Shown: positions 11,093 to 22,445 of the stretch, in pieces
How the letters are laid out: each line of letters opens with the position of its first letter
Numbering within the stretch: position 1 is the first letter of the stretch
Assembly: GCF_003573695.1 (NCBI RefSeq)
Contig: NW_020621936.1
Location: 14,260,001-14,324,000 of the forward strand
Source: Papaver somniferum
Lineage: Eukaryota; Streptophyta; Magnoliopsida; Ranunculales; Papaveraceae
Direction of reading: 5' to 3'
Length of the DNA: 64,000 nt
Notes under the pieces: model-generated
Database searches by the model: none
What the model saw: the letters and a program-made list of their open reading frames with translations, nothing else
Told to the model about the DNA's origin: nothing
Position numbers and translations under genes: made by a program

Positions 11093-13511
11093 AAAATATT
11101 GCAAGTGCACAGTGTCTAACTAGTAGAACAATGGCAAGTACAGGTCGTTCCGACGAGGAGTGTGAAAATACTACTTCTAACTAATACCAAGACCAAATAA
11201 TCAAATAGATAATGTTTAATGAGTTTTCAGAAATTCGAAACAAAATGAAACAATAAATAATTTTAACGAAAAACAGAATGATAGAAGGTTGTTAGGATTT
11301 TCGGTTTCCACCAATTAATTATGCAAACTCTACTAATCTTTAAAAATCTATTCCATGCAGTTTCAAATATTGTTTCTCTGCTCTAGTTTTCTTCGCTTCA
11401 CGAGTAGTGATTCTAAAGCATTACCTATCTATCCTTGCATACCACGTCTAGGGATTTAACCTAAGCACGCAATATCAATTCAAAATCATAAATAATCTAG
11501 AAAATCACATCAACAATAGAATACCAAGCCAAATGAAGAAAAACTACTAATCAATCAACTCATTATTAAGCATATAAATGTAGAGTTTTCATAACAAAAT
11601 TGGTTTCTACCTAAACCCTAACATGAATCTAGCTAGACATGGATTTCTCAAAAGCCATAAACATTTTCAAATCAAACTCTAGCTAATCAAAATCAAAACG
11701 GAGAAAATGAAACTCCAAACCCTAGACAGCCTTTGTTGCTGCCGTCGGCTCCCGGCCGCAGCCTCCCTTTTCGTCTCCCAAAACCGCCTCTCTTAGCTTT
11801 TGTTCTTCTCTGTTGATATATACTCATGTTGCGACTTCAAAATAAGACCAAGCCATCTGCAAAGGCACAGTCCAACACCCAAACCAATTTATAAATCCAG
11901 GCCATTCATTCTTTCCATTCTCTGGCCATTTAACCTCCTCATCAGTCACCTCCAAGTTCTGACCGTCTGTTGCTTTCTCTTCTGGCCACAGCAAACTCTC
12001 TAACCAACAACACTAACTCTCCTTCAAAATGTCAAACCACAACACGTCAGCGGATGAAGTCCATTTCAATACTTCCCAGCTAAATCTCGGCCATAGCTCC
12101 TTCTGCAACTTCATTTTGTCATCGATTCTGCCTATTGTTTTCTACTCCCTGAACTTTGCCTTGCTGCCAATCCACCCTTCTCCATCTTCGATGTTGCTTT
12201 GTAGCCCTAACCACCAATAGTTCATGGGATTTGATTCCATCTGGGCTTCCTCTATTCTCATACGATATCCACTTTGTTGCAGCACACAATAAATCAACCA
12301 AAGTCAACAGTTCATGAAAGCTTGGCTGACTGCCATTTCGAACCGCAAAGGACCCCAACTTAATCTCTGTTCGTCCATTCTCTTTACTTCTTCATCGTTG
12401 CACGTACTGCTTCCCATTTTTTCTTCCCCGTACGTCTCAAATTCCTCTTCCCTGGGTTAGAATACTACTTGTGCATATGAACCTTCAATACCCAGATAAA
12501 CACTCCGTCGATCAAGCCATAGTGCCATACTCCCTTGTGCACCGAGTTCTCATGCCTCCTTATTCAAGATTATTTCGTACCAACTGATTTCAGGGAAACT
12601 CAGCTAACCGCAGCAATACATCTCTGCCAATCATCGCAAACAAAGCTCATCATGTTTGGAACTGTCGACAACAGCTCAACATCAACAATTTCGATTTTCT
12701 GCATGTAATCACTACTTGCTACCACTGCCTGCACTTATGGTTGCTGCAAATTCTCCTTCTCGGCTACATCACCCACTTACTGCATATATTGCTTTGACTC
12801 GAACATTTCTAAACAAAACCCATGGTAGGTACGAGAGACCACCATCATTTCTTGCAAGTATATCCTCCGTTAAAACATCAGTAACCCATATATATGAACT
12901 AATGCCGCTGATGTTATGAACAGCAAACTCGGACTACGTAGGCGAAGAGATATAGCGAAAATGGCAGCCAAGCGTATCATCCTTCTTTCCTTGTTCTTCT
13001 CGGCTTGAAGTATGGTGTTGTTGACAAAACACCTCTCGCCTGTAGCTGCTGCCAGAAAGATAGTGATGAAATGAGACGTAGTTGAGAAACTAGCCATGTC
13101 TCCCACTTTCTCATAGTCTCTTAGCCTCAGTGGAAGCCACCTGCCCCACTATTATTTCTTTGACATTTCTTTGTTGCGTTTGTGCATCGGCTGTGAAATA
13201 ATTCTATGTTGCTGATATATATGGAGATACCAGGCCAGCTACATTTCATCATTGTTGTTGTTGATACATGGAAATACCAGGCCAACTCATTTCGTCATTG
13301 TGGTTGTTGATACATGGAAATACCAGGCCAACCAGGCTGCCGATACATGGAAATACCATTAAGTCTCACATTTTGCTGTTAATTCGCTGGATGATCGAAT
13401 TGACATTGACTTGTACTTTCTACAAAAGCACTAAAATAGTGTCATTAGTCAAAATATTGAGTCCTAGCTAATATAAATATGGGTATAAAATGTAGCACTT
13501 TCGTGCTTATC
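11093..13511. mobile_element. Unclassified 2.4-kb non-autonomous insertion in the family-B LTR (copy 1)
   Basis: Host LTR sequence stops near 11092 and resumes near 13512 with the same TTCGCGGACT-type phrases. The insert starts near ATATTGCAAGTGCACAG and ends GCACTTTCGTGCTTATCA, with a small GCAC/GTGC hairpin at the right end. It has no long ORF with recognisable motifs and no obvious long terminal repeats. A second insertion with matching end logic lies at 38775-40678. The superfamily is not assigned. Short ORFs within it look accidental. Confidence 0.55.
13205..13355. repeat. Short tandem repeat, about 50 bp unit
   Basis: The phrase GATACATGGAAATACCAGGCCA recurs with small changes at about 13220, 13264, 13311 and 13341, separated by CATTGTTGTTGTTG-like spacers. 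It lies near the right end of the 11093-13511 insertion. Confidence 0.7.
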
Positions 13512-14237
13512 AGCGGACTAGGTTCGCGGACTGAGTTCGCTGACTAAACACGCAAACGAGTTTTTGGAAAATCCCAGCAGAAATTCTCGGCAAGAGAACT
13601 TCCGTCAGTTCGCGGACTGGGTTCGCGGACTTGGCAAAGCTAATTCCTCCGGTTTCTTTCAATCAACAAAGTTCGAAAACTTCGGATTAAGGAATGCATG
13701 GTTATGTAATCTAAACTCTCATTCCAATCATTGAGACATTCTCAGAGGAAGTTATATAGCCGTTATTCACAGACCATTTCACGTCAGAGCAATTCTCAAA
13801 GTAATTGAAACTTTTCATGACTTTCATCACTAGGTGAAGATAAACTTGATCAAAGAGAAACGCTTACCAACACACGATTTTGAGAAAAAGATAAGTAGTG
13901 AATACTCAGCTCGAAATGTAAAATGTGTATGATATATATCATACGACTTTTTGTCTCATAAGAAGTAGGAGATATAATAGATAGACTTTTGAGTGATAGA
14001 TAAGTTCAAGTCTCCACATACCTTTTTTTTGATGAAGTTCCACGGTTCCTTGTGTAGATCTTCGTCGTTGTATGATGAATCGCCATGAAGTCCTTGAGCT
14101 CAACTACACTTTTCTATCCTAGTCCGAGACTTAGCTATAATATACTAGAAATGAAGACTCATAGTTTTGATCACTAACATTGACAAACATGCTTGATATA
14201 GCAACGCATGCGAGGTCGACCGAGCTATGCTCTAACA
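13512..14237 (-). repeat. LTR fragment (family B), start of the LTR
   Basis: The right end reads CTCTAACA at 14237, so on the minus strand the LTR begins TGTTAGAGCATAGCTCGGTCG, closely matching the start of the LTR at 47844. The first ~200 bp align well by eye. The remainder lies at 10773-11092 after the insertion. Confidence 0.8.
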
Positions 14238-15955
14238 GAGACCAAATTAACCCTCCAAGAAATTCAACTGTAGTCATGATCCTTAAGTCTCTTGAACCTC
14301 GTAAGGCTCTACACAAGTCCTTTACAATATAAGAGTTGGTCCAATCTCAGTGAAGACTTTTGTTACCAATCTGCCTCTAGCAAATAAGTCTATTTGGTTT
14401 CTGTTTAGATCATTTAGATCAAGGCTCGGAAATCTGTTTGGATTAGACAAAGCTAGCAAACCTCACGAATTCAAAACACTTACACTCAGTTAGCTAAGAA
14501 GCCTGGATTACTAACCACCTCTCAAAAAAAATTTAACCGATCAACAAAGAAGAGTTTTAGTTATCTATCTTGAGGAATCACAAAGTCTTAGATGAAGAGA
14601 ACTTTGTGATTTTTATCTATCTCGTTCTTGATCTGAGATAACTAAAACCTCGAAGATCAATAAGAATAATATCAGGATACACGAACTATCAAGGTAAAAA
14701 TAGTCTGACCTGGCTTCACGAATCCTAAAGTGAAGTATTTAAGTCGTAAATTTAATTACTCCGAGGAAACCTAGGTTAATAGAGGACGACTCTAGCGTGC
14801 AACTATTACACATAAGTGTCAGGCGTTGGAATTCCCAACTGTTTGAGTCTCTCTATTTATATACTTTCAAGACTATTGGTAGCTTTGAATTCTAGCTAAG
14901 ATAACTTGAGATTTAAGCAAACACTTTCTCAGTTTAGATGAAACTCTTGTAAAGAGTTCATGTAAGCATGTGAGAAGTTCGTCTTGAAATTACATCAAAG
15001 AGTATACACTATGGTTCAGAGTACTGGAACCATGTACAATGATAGTTTATGGCAAGTTTGCCATATAAATGTATAAGCATAATCGTTTCATTTAAAACTC
15101 AAGACTTAAATCATGATTCATAAATACAGAGTGATTTAGTGATCAAATATGTCTTAGAAGTGTTTATGAGAGTTTTAGCAATGCCAAACATATTTGTGAA
15201 ATAGTTTGTGAGCATCTGCTTAGTTCGTATTGGGCAGGTGTGTGTAGGGGTACTCATACCTACAGACCAGTTCATGAATAGAGGGTGCTAGGGTACGCGT
15301 ACTGGGTATGTTTAACCTTAGAAGTTAACGAAGTCAGGCCATTGGGGTGTGCGTACCCCTCCTACAAATATTCAGAACCTTAGGGTATGCATATTGGGTA
15401 TGTGTACCTATCCTGTACTCAGATTTCAGTTATATAGAAAAACTTTCTTTCCTGTTTTGAAACATTCTCAATCACCATAGATATCAAATATCACTGCTTG
15501 GGAAATTTTCAAATAATCAACTTGAAACAAAAATAGTTCTTGAACAATAAATTGTTCTTAACTAAGATTGCTAAGGATATATGAAGTCATCCATTGTTTG
15601 ATTCATGTTTCGAGATATTCAACAAAACAAGCTTGACTCGAAATTTCTTCTTTGCAATATGAAATCTATTAAAATTATACGACATAGTATCACAAAGATA
15701 GAATGTTAATTCGATGAGTAAATATGATGGTTCAGTCTTCACATACCTCTTCGTCGATGAAGTTCTCCATATTTTATCTTCAGTCTTGAATCTTCGAGGG
15801 TTATTTAGTGATGTATGATACTCAACTACCATACTTTAATCCCAGTCCGAGACTTGATTGTATTAGAATATTAATCAAGATATAGTTTTGTACATCTAAT
15901 ATCAAAAACAAGCTTGAGATGACAAAACTTGTGAGTAACCGGTAGTGCTCTAACA
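14238..15955 (-). repeat. LTR (family A), truncated by insertion of the family-B LTR
   Basis: The right end is CTCTAACA at 15955, giving TGTTAGAGCACTACCGG on the minus strand. It is related to but distinct from the 14237 and 47844 LTRs. The left edge at 14238 breaks off in GGTCTC of the distal LTR part, exactly where the family-B LTR begins. Family B therefore inserted into family A, and the rest of A must lie beyond the window. Confidence 0.7.
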
Positions 15956-15984
15956 CACTGTTCATTGGAAAAAACTAATTCTGC

Positions 15985-17100
15985 TGGAAATAGTAAAATG
16001 GGGTAGGATGATGAGAAACGAGTCTAAACCCTAAACAAATGTACTGCACGGAAGTACTTTAGATTCGATAGATTAATTTATATAATTATGGCCCAAACCA
16101 AAAAATGGTCGTTCCATCCTTGCTTCGGTCACAAAGGAAGGAGAAGAGGTGGTATTAGGGAGGGGAAGCATAGGAAGTGTTGAGATTATAGTGATAGACT
16201 CTGCGAGATGTGGTTATGTATGACTATGAATCAGAAGATAAAACTTGCTTGTAAGTGGTAAGCCGTGTGTTCTCTATGTGCTCTGGATACTTGTGATCAT
16301 CCTCCTTTAATATATTGAAGAACCTATTCTTATAAAGTCATAACCACACTATTGATCTCGTAGGAAGTGGAAGTCGTGAAGTAGTTAGAAGGTGGAGATC
16401 GTGCGAAAATGATGAAAAACCTGCCTCTATTGTTTAGGGAAGACGGACGGTTGCACATCCACTGCTCCTCTATTCTTTTTGACCGTCTGTTCTTCCTGAT
16501 AGTTTCTCATAATGGGTGTATTGCTACACCGCATGTCGTAGACCGCCAGACCAATACCCTTATGAACACCCCCCGGCCTATTTGTGACATTGTTGATATC
16601 TCGAGTGATTTTTGGTAGAAAATACTAATTTCATGTGAGGTCGAAGGTGACCGGCATGACTAGGTTGACGGGTGAACCATCACACCTGACTGATGAGGCT
16701 GACAAGTTGTGAGATTATAGTTATGCCAAACCGTGTTGACATGTTTGGATTGGAAAGTAGTGTTGAACATGGTTGTTGAATGAGTCCAACACTACCCTTC
16801 CTAACATCAATAAGATGTGACGAGTGGTCATGAAGATTGGAGAAGAGGATACGTGGGTGTCCAGCAAACTAAGTGCATGCAGCAAGACATGTATATGAGG
16901 TCTGTATGACAATATATGTGTTGACCAATTATGCGTGAGTTACGCTCTTGGTGGGTCATGAGTGAGGGACAAGTTTCATGGAAATATGGCTTACCGAGTG
17001 AATCTCGGGTGATGGGCGGACAAAATCAGTGTGTGGCACTTTTAAATAAGTAGAATTTGACAAGACATGTGAGATAAACTGTTGAAGTCAGTCACTGCGT
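15985..17100 (-). repeat. Decayed Tat-type LTR fragment
   Basis: The stretch from about 16010 (TGATGAGAAACGAGTCTAAACCC) parallels 18452 onward and, more distantly, 7586-7860: the CCTAAACAAATG, AGATTCGA and GGCCTAAACCAA-like phrases come in the same order. The distal boundary near 17100 is uncertain. No coding sequence seen. Confidence 0.5.
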
Positions 17101-17390
17101 GAACTCGATACTTATAGAAAGTCACGAATGCTTTCATGCGCAATTGACGTTCAAGATTAGTCGCGGATCCCTTTTATAATGTTTGCGACGCTTGAAAAAA
17201 CGTTGTTTAGCTTTAAGCTTGAATGTTTCCATGGTTTTGCAACGTTTATAAGTTTGGCAGTCGCTAAAAGAGAACTGCAACAGATAGGTGTGAACCTTTA
17301 TTGTTGCAACACTATCGTAACACTTATAAACGTTACAAAAGGTTATATAATTCACCCATGCGACTAACACAGACAGTCACCTGTGGTAAA
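17101..17390. other. Unassigned sequence
   Basis: Short ORFs occur on both strands here (for example 17179-17367) but none shows a motif or codon-use sign of being real. Probably degraded repeat. Confidence 0.5.
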
Positions 17391-17393
17391 ACA

Positions 17394-17848
17394 TATTCCC
17401 TCCGTCTTTTTTTATTCGTCCTATTTGATCAGTCAAAATATTAAAGATATCAGAGAAAATGTAATAACTACCCATATTAAGTGTTATGTTATTACTAAAA
17501 TTAAAAATAACAAACATATCCCACTAACTATTGATCTTATATTTGGAGTATCCAATATTTTATATCAATAGGTAGAAGATTTATCATGAATGTTATAGGG
17601 ATAAATATTTATTAAAAAAGAGAATGAATATTAATAGGAAAGATATTAAATAGATTTGCTTCTTTATATATGCAGATATTATTTAAGATTTCGGATTAGG
17701 TTTATATTAAAAACGATTTCATATTCATAAAAAATTAAGGGTATATATGATAGTTTAACGAGAAAATATCCCTATTAACAGAACAAACAGATAAAAAAAG
17801 ACATACCAAAATAGAATAGTGGACAGATAAAAAATACAAAGGGAACAC
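17394..17848. mobile_element. Stowaway/Tc1-mariner-like MITE remnant
   Basis: The left end TTCCCTCCGTCTTTTTTT has the classic plant Stowaway CTCCCTCCGT start. The right side carries the complementary ATAAAAAAAGACAT phrase and ends AAAGGGAAC. The body is very AT-rich with no ORF. The inverted repeats are imperfect and the TA duplication is not clean, so this is an old copy. Confidence 0.5.
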
Positions 17849-18239
17849 GATTTAGACAGCTCGACCGGCCAACTTTAGACAGCCATTGGGAGCTCATCCT
17901 TCCACCTTCGAGCACTCTGATTGGATGGAATGAAAGAGGAATGACTGGGCAAGTATAAGAGATCTGATTGGACGGTCATGGGAGGTGAGAGGTCGGCCAC
18001 AAAAGATACTAGGTCCATAGAAGACCTAATACAAAAGTTACATGTGGAACACTCTCCTCCACATACTAACTAAGCTAGAAAATACTATACTAACTTACAC
18101 TTCTTTTACATCATTAGACATTACATTAACTAACAACTTTAGATGAGTAAAAGTATCACTCGGTTAAGATCAACCACCTCATTAATAGGTCTATTTTGAA
18201 CACTCTATATATTGTTTTTTTTTCTTCTTTTTAATAGGA
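17849..18239. other. Unassigned sequence
   Basis: AT-rich spacer with no recognisable gene or repeat beyond poly-T tracts. The run of T at about 18211-18220 on the plus strand could belong to the A-rich tail of the adjacent minus-strand LINE. Confidence 0.4.
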
Positions 18240-21200
18240 AAGGAAGAAATTTTATAATTCTTTTTAATAGAATTAAAACGTTACATCAGTTTCTCTTGGA
18301 CGAGAACTTCAACCCAATTAGGCAGATATTGAGACAAAAATATTGAGTTTTGACTGTTCCTAGCTTCTTTAACTAATATATCAACCACCGCATTAGTCTC
18401 CCTAGTGTTTTGGGATAAAAAATGATTCTGCTGTTTGTGGTAAATTTAGGTGTGTTGATGAAAAACGAATTCAAACCCTAAACAAATGCACTACATGGGA
18501 GTACTTTTAGATTCGAGAGATCAATCTGTAAGACTCTGGCCTAAACCAAGAAATGGTCGTTCCAGATTCAATCCGGTCACAAAGTGAAGGAGAAGGGTTG
18601 ATCTTAGTGAGTGAAGCGAAGAAGGTGTTGAGATCAGAATGTTGAATAACAAAGGTGTGGTTGTTTTATGACTTGTATCAGAATATGGTTTCTGGCTACT
18701 TGTGTTGATAACCCTTGTTTGAAAAAACGATTTGATGCGCTCTTGGCTTTCCATGAGCAAGTCGATCGACCATTGTTCACGTTGGCGCCTCTTTGATCGT
18801 CCGAAACACGATCTGAGCCGTCCAACTTGGCTGGCTAAGTTGGACGAATGTGATGATTTTAAAACCTTCATGGTCGGTCTAGCTCGTTTGAGCTTTTCTT
18901 TCGCAGCGCGATCACGCTGGTTTTGGATAGCAATCAGGGGTGTTGTGGGTGAACTAAAAGGATTTAGACCGGCTGGGATGCTAGTGGGCCCGTCGGTGGA
19001 CATCATGGAGGTTGCATGGTTCGTCTGGGAAGAGGCTAAGCTCGTTGAATTGCGTGGACAAATTGTGTGGCCGTGATCGCTCTTTAAGACTGACATGGAC
19101 AGTCTAGGTTTTCCTTAAGGAATTTAAGCGCGTCGATCGTGCTAACTTTTAATTAAAAAAAGTTCGCCGACACGAAGATCTCTTTATCAGAGAGTGGTGC
19201 GACTTGTGTGAGTATTTTCACGTTGATCTCAATACTGACATTTCGGGAGATTCGTGCTACTCCGCTGTGAGTAAACATTAATCATCATGTCATGCCAACA
19301 TTGAGAGTTCATCTGGGGAACATAGCATAGGAAAGTACTAGGCTGGCGATGCATTAGTGAATAATGCTGGTGGAAAATAAAATTCACAGAATATTTGGGA
19401 TCGTTGCTATATGCACCATTCCGAGTGAATTTTATATATATACATACAAATATATTGAATTTCTCAATACATCTGTGAGCGAAGAGGTTTATGCACTCAT
19501 CACTTTCAGATGGTTTTGTCCCTTGCAGGATGATAGCGCATTAAATAAAGGGTTTCACAATTTTAGCTCTGAACTGAAAACCACCATCAACACCTAGGTA
19601 CATAAGAGCATACCCACTGATTAAATGACTTAATCAAATCAACACAATCAATAATGATGTTGTTCGTAATCCACTCTACACAGCCTACTTCGCCATTAAT
19701 GGCATTTATTACATTTAAGTAATCTTCCTCTAGATAAATATAATTAAAATGATGGTCCTAAGACCATCTGATGGCCTCAAGGGCAGCCAGGACCTCCGCT
19801 TTTTCTGCATCCAAAGCTACTCTTGCACTATATCCTGCATCCCTACAGATCCCCGCATTATCAAGCACCACAAAACCAACACCGATCTTATTAGTCTCTT
19901 TAGAAAAAGATGCGTCAAAATTTATTTTAACAAATGGTGTTGCAGGAAAACCCCAAGGAGTAGATACTATGTTCTGAACAAATGAGTTAATACTCCCAGC
20001 AACATGGACTGTATTAATTACACCAATCTATTCTAGACTGTTGAATAAGTCTGACATTGGTGTCTATGTTAACCTACGAATTATCAAAAATTACAGTGCA
20101 TCTTAGTTCCAGATATGCAACATTATAAAGCACGACAACAATACCACATCAATTATGAAATTCAAATTATTACTATAATTGTGGTACCAACTTGATATCC
20201 ATTTTATCACAGTCTTACCATTCATCATACCTGCATAAATAATATTCACTGCATTCCAAATGCTTTTAGAAATAATACACTCAATAAGCATATAATACAT
20301 TGTCTCAACATGATTTATTACATAAAGGACAAGTATCAGGAATATCATGTACAAACCTTGCTAGTCATACTCTAACAGATAAACAATTATGCAAGCACTT
20401 CAATAGAAAATGTGAGATTTTAGGTAGCAAATTTTTTCGCCAGAAAGTTTTCCAGGGAAAGGTTGATCCAGTAACCAGTGTTTCATTTATATGATTAGCA
20501 TTATCTATATTTCTATAAGCAGTATTTATACTAAAGAAACCATTTCTTGCAGGTTGCCATATAATCCTATCCTCACTATTTTTGGGAATTCTAATCTTAC
20601 AAATTCCCGCTACAGTTTGATCATCAAACAAAGCAATTTATATTTCAGCATTTCCTATCTTGGATGATAAGTTGATCCACTGTCTTCGTATTAGTATAGA
20701 CAAGGCTATATGTTGGGGGATGACTCCAACCTGGGATCCAAATATCTTTCCATATCGATATTTTACTCTCATTGCCAATCTCCCTGCAATAATGCTTTCT
20801 CACATACTCTTAGCCCCTCCAGATTCCTTTCCAAACCCAAGATCCTTTGTTGTCATCAGCTTAGTGCAATGGGTTATGATCTGGGAAGTACTTGTCTCTC
20901 ATGATAGAAGACCAAACACTATCTGGCTCAGTTAACATTCTTCAGGCCATCTTAGCCAGAAGAGCATTATTAATGGTTCAGTTTTCCTAATACCTAACCC
21001 TCCAATAGCTTTTGATTTAGCAACTTTATCCCACTTAATAATGTTAAAACCTCTACCATGAGTTTTCTTATTAGACAAAAAAATTCTTTGAAAACCATCA
21101 ATTTTATCTGTTAAAATTTTTGGCATGGGAAAGACAGGAAGAAAATGAGAAGCTAATGAACCTAAGACATGTTGAGTCAAAAACTGTCCAACCTGATTTG

Positions 21201-21640
21201 TTTACATACTTACCTTTCCACAAAGTCAGCTGATCGATGAATCTATCCAACAAATGACTAAAGGTGTCCATTTTGTTATTCTGAAAGAGTAATGTCAAGA
21301 TATTTATCATGTAATCTCAGTCTCCTAATACCAAGAGTACCTGCAATTTGATTCTTAACAAAATCATCAGTTTTTGGACTAAAAGCAAGCTTAGATTTCT
21401 CAAAATTGATAGACTGCCCGAGTATTTGCTTAAATAACTTAATGATATTGTCTAAATTTTTTGCACCAGCAACATTGGCTCTTGTAAACAAAAGGCAATT
21501 GTCGGAAAAGAAAAGATGGCCAATTGGAGAACTGTTTTTAGTGATTTTTATGCCCTGAATTTCCCCATTACACTCGGCATTCACTAGGAGTTTAAGAAAA
21601 GATTCCATATAAATAATAAAAAGATTAGGCGACAATCATC
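18240..21640 (-). pseudogene. L1-type LINE remnant, 5'-truncated and split by a Tat LTR
   Basis: Minus-strand pieces come in the expected order. RT (21635-21276) has the active site decayed to FSDNCLLF in place of F/YADD. Then RT C-terminal sequence (21180-20932: GGLGIRKTEPL), the zf-RVT region (20631-20365: DRIIWQPARNGFFSINTAYR) and a further zf-RVT part (20354-20103). An RNase H domain follows (about 19985-19740: FVKINFDASFS with AALEAIRW). Its last part is displaced to 18425-18290 (RETNAVVDILVKEARNS, then a stop). Multiple frameshifts. The piece between is a Tat LTR insertion. Confidence 0.8.
18452..19602 (-). repeat. Solo LTR of the Tat type, inserted in the LINE RNase H
   Basis: The plus-strand ends are TGTTGATGAAAAACG (about 18452) and GAAAACCACCATCAACA (about 19602), a TG...CA pair with an 8-bp inverted repeat TGTTGATG/CATCAACA. 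The interior repeats the phrase order of the 7586 LTR (CCTAAACAAATGCACTAC, AGAGATCAATCTGTAAGACTC, GGCCTAAACCAAG). LINE RNase H coding sequence flanks both sides. A minus-strand ORF at 19096-18521 is LTR-internal and looks accidental. Confidence 0.7.
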
Positions 21641-22445
21641 GGCCAAGTGGATCGGGTTTTCTTCATGCTTAAGATGATCCATTTACTTAGATGTTTCCTA
21701 TCCATAAAAATGATTGAACCTAATGATATTCTTATCATCTCCTGGTCAGCTATCGGCCAAGTGGATCAGGTTTTCTTCATGCTTAATAATTAATGAGGGA
21801 GGATACATCACACTTTTATCCATATACTACCTCACACTTTGGGCGATTTTTTTGCGAATAAAAATCAAATGATATCAAATTTGAAGCTAATATTTTGGAT
21901 ATATCTCACTTATAAAGCTCTGCATATCTATCGAAAATTAGTCAATTCTAAAATGCTAAACCTTATAGTCTACCATTCTTAATTTCAATGGTTCAAAATC
22001 CATTGAAAAATCCGTTGAAAATAGTTTACCATTCTTAATTTCAATGGTTCAAAATCCATTGAAAGATCCGTAAAGTAGCTCATGGTTATAAGTCTCGAAA
22101 AACGCTCATTCTCGGTATGAACGTAGAGATTTGTAAGAGGAACATATTTTGGGATATGATACAATTAAAATGCTCCGCCAAGAATGTGACCAACTTAAAT
22201 ATCATGAAAGTCCTTATGGTATCTGCTATTAGAAATTGGCATAGCAAAGCTGGGAAAACAATCCAATACTGTGGCCTCTGCAGTCTGCAGCAATGACACT
22301 ACCATTTCATTTTAGTGGTTTAGAATAGTCAAGTCAGTACTCTTCTGGAAACAGTTAAGCATCGAACATAATAGGAAACAAAAGGTAACTGCAGTTATAT
22401 TCTCAACTATTTTAATTTACATGACCATCAAAATTGTAAACGCGA
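21641..22445. other. Intergenic sequence with short direct repeats
   Basis: No gene seen. ATCGGCCAAGTGGATC with GGTTTTCTTCATGCTTAA occurs twice (about 21638 and 21753). A ~55-bp unit containing TTTCAATGGTTCAAAATCC is tandemly duplicated at about 21970-22070. This stretch includes the 3' flank of the RPP30-like gene. Confidence 0.6.

Noticed and set aside
12656..13106. Short ORFs in the 11-13.5-kb insertion as cargo genes.
   Set aside because: Each is under 90 codons, with no motif, no splice consistency and no counterpart in the second copy.
18521..19096. 191-residue minus-strand ORF and its plus-strand partner.
   Set aside because: They lie wholly inside a Tat LTR with TG/CA ends. No motif, and related LTR copies do not keep the frame.
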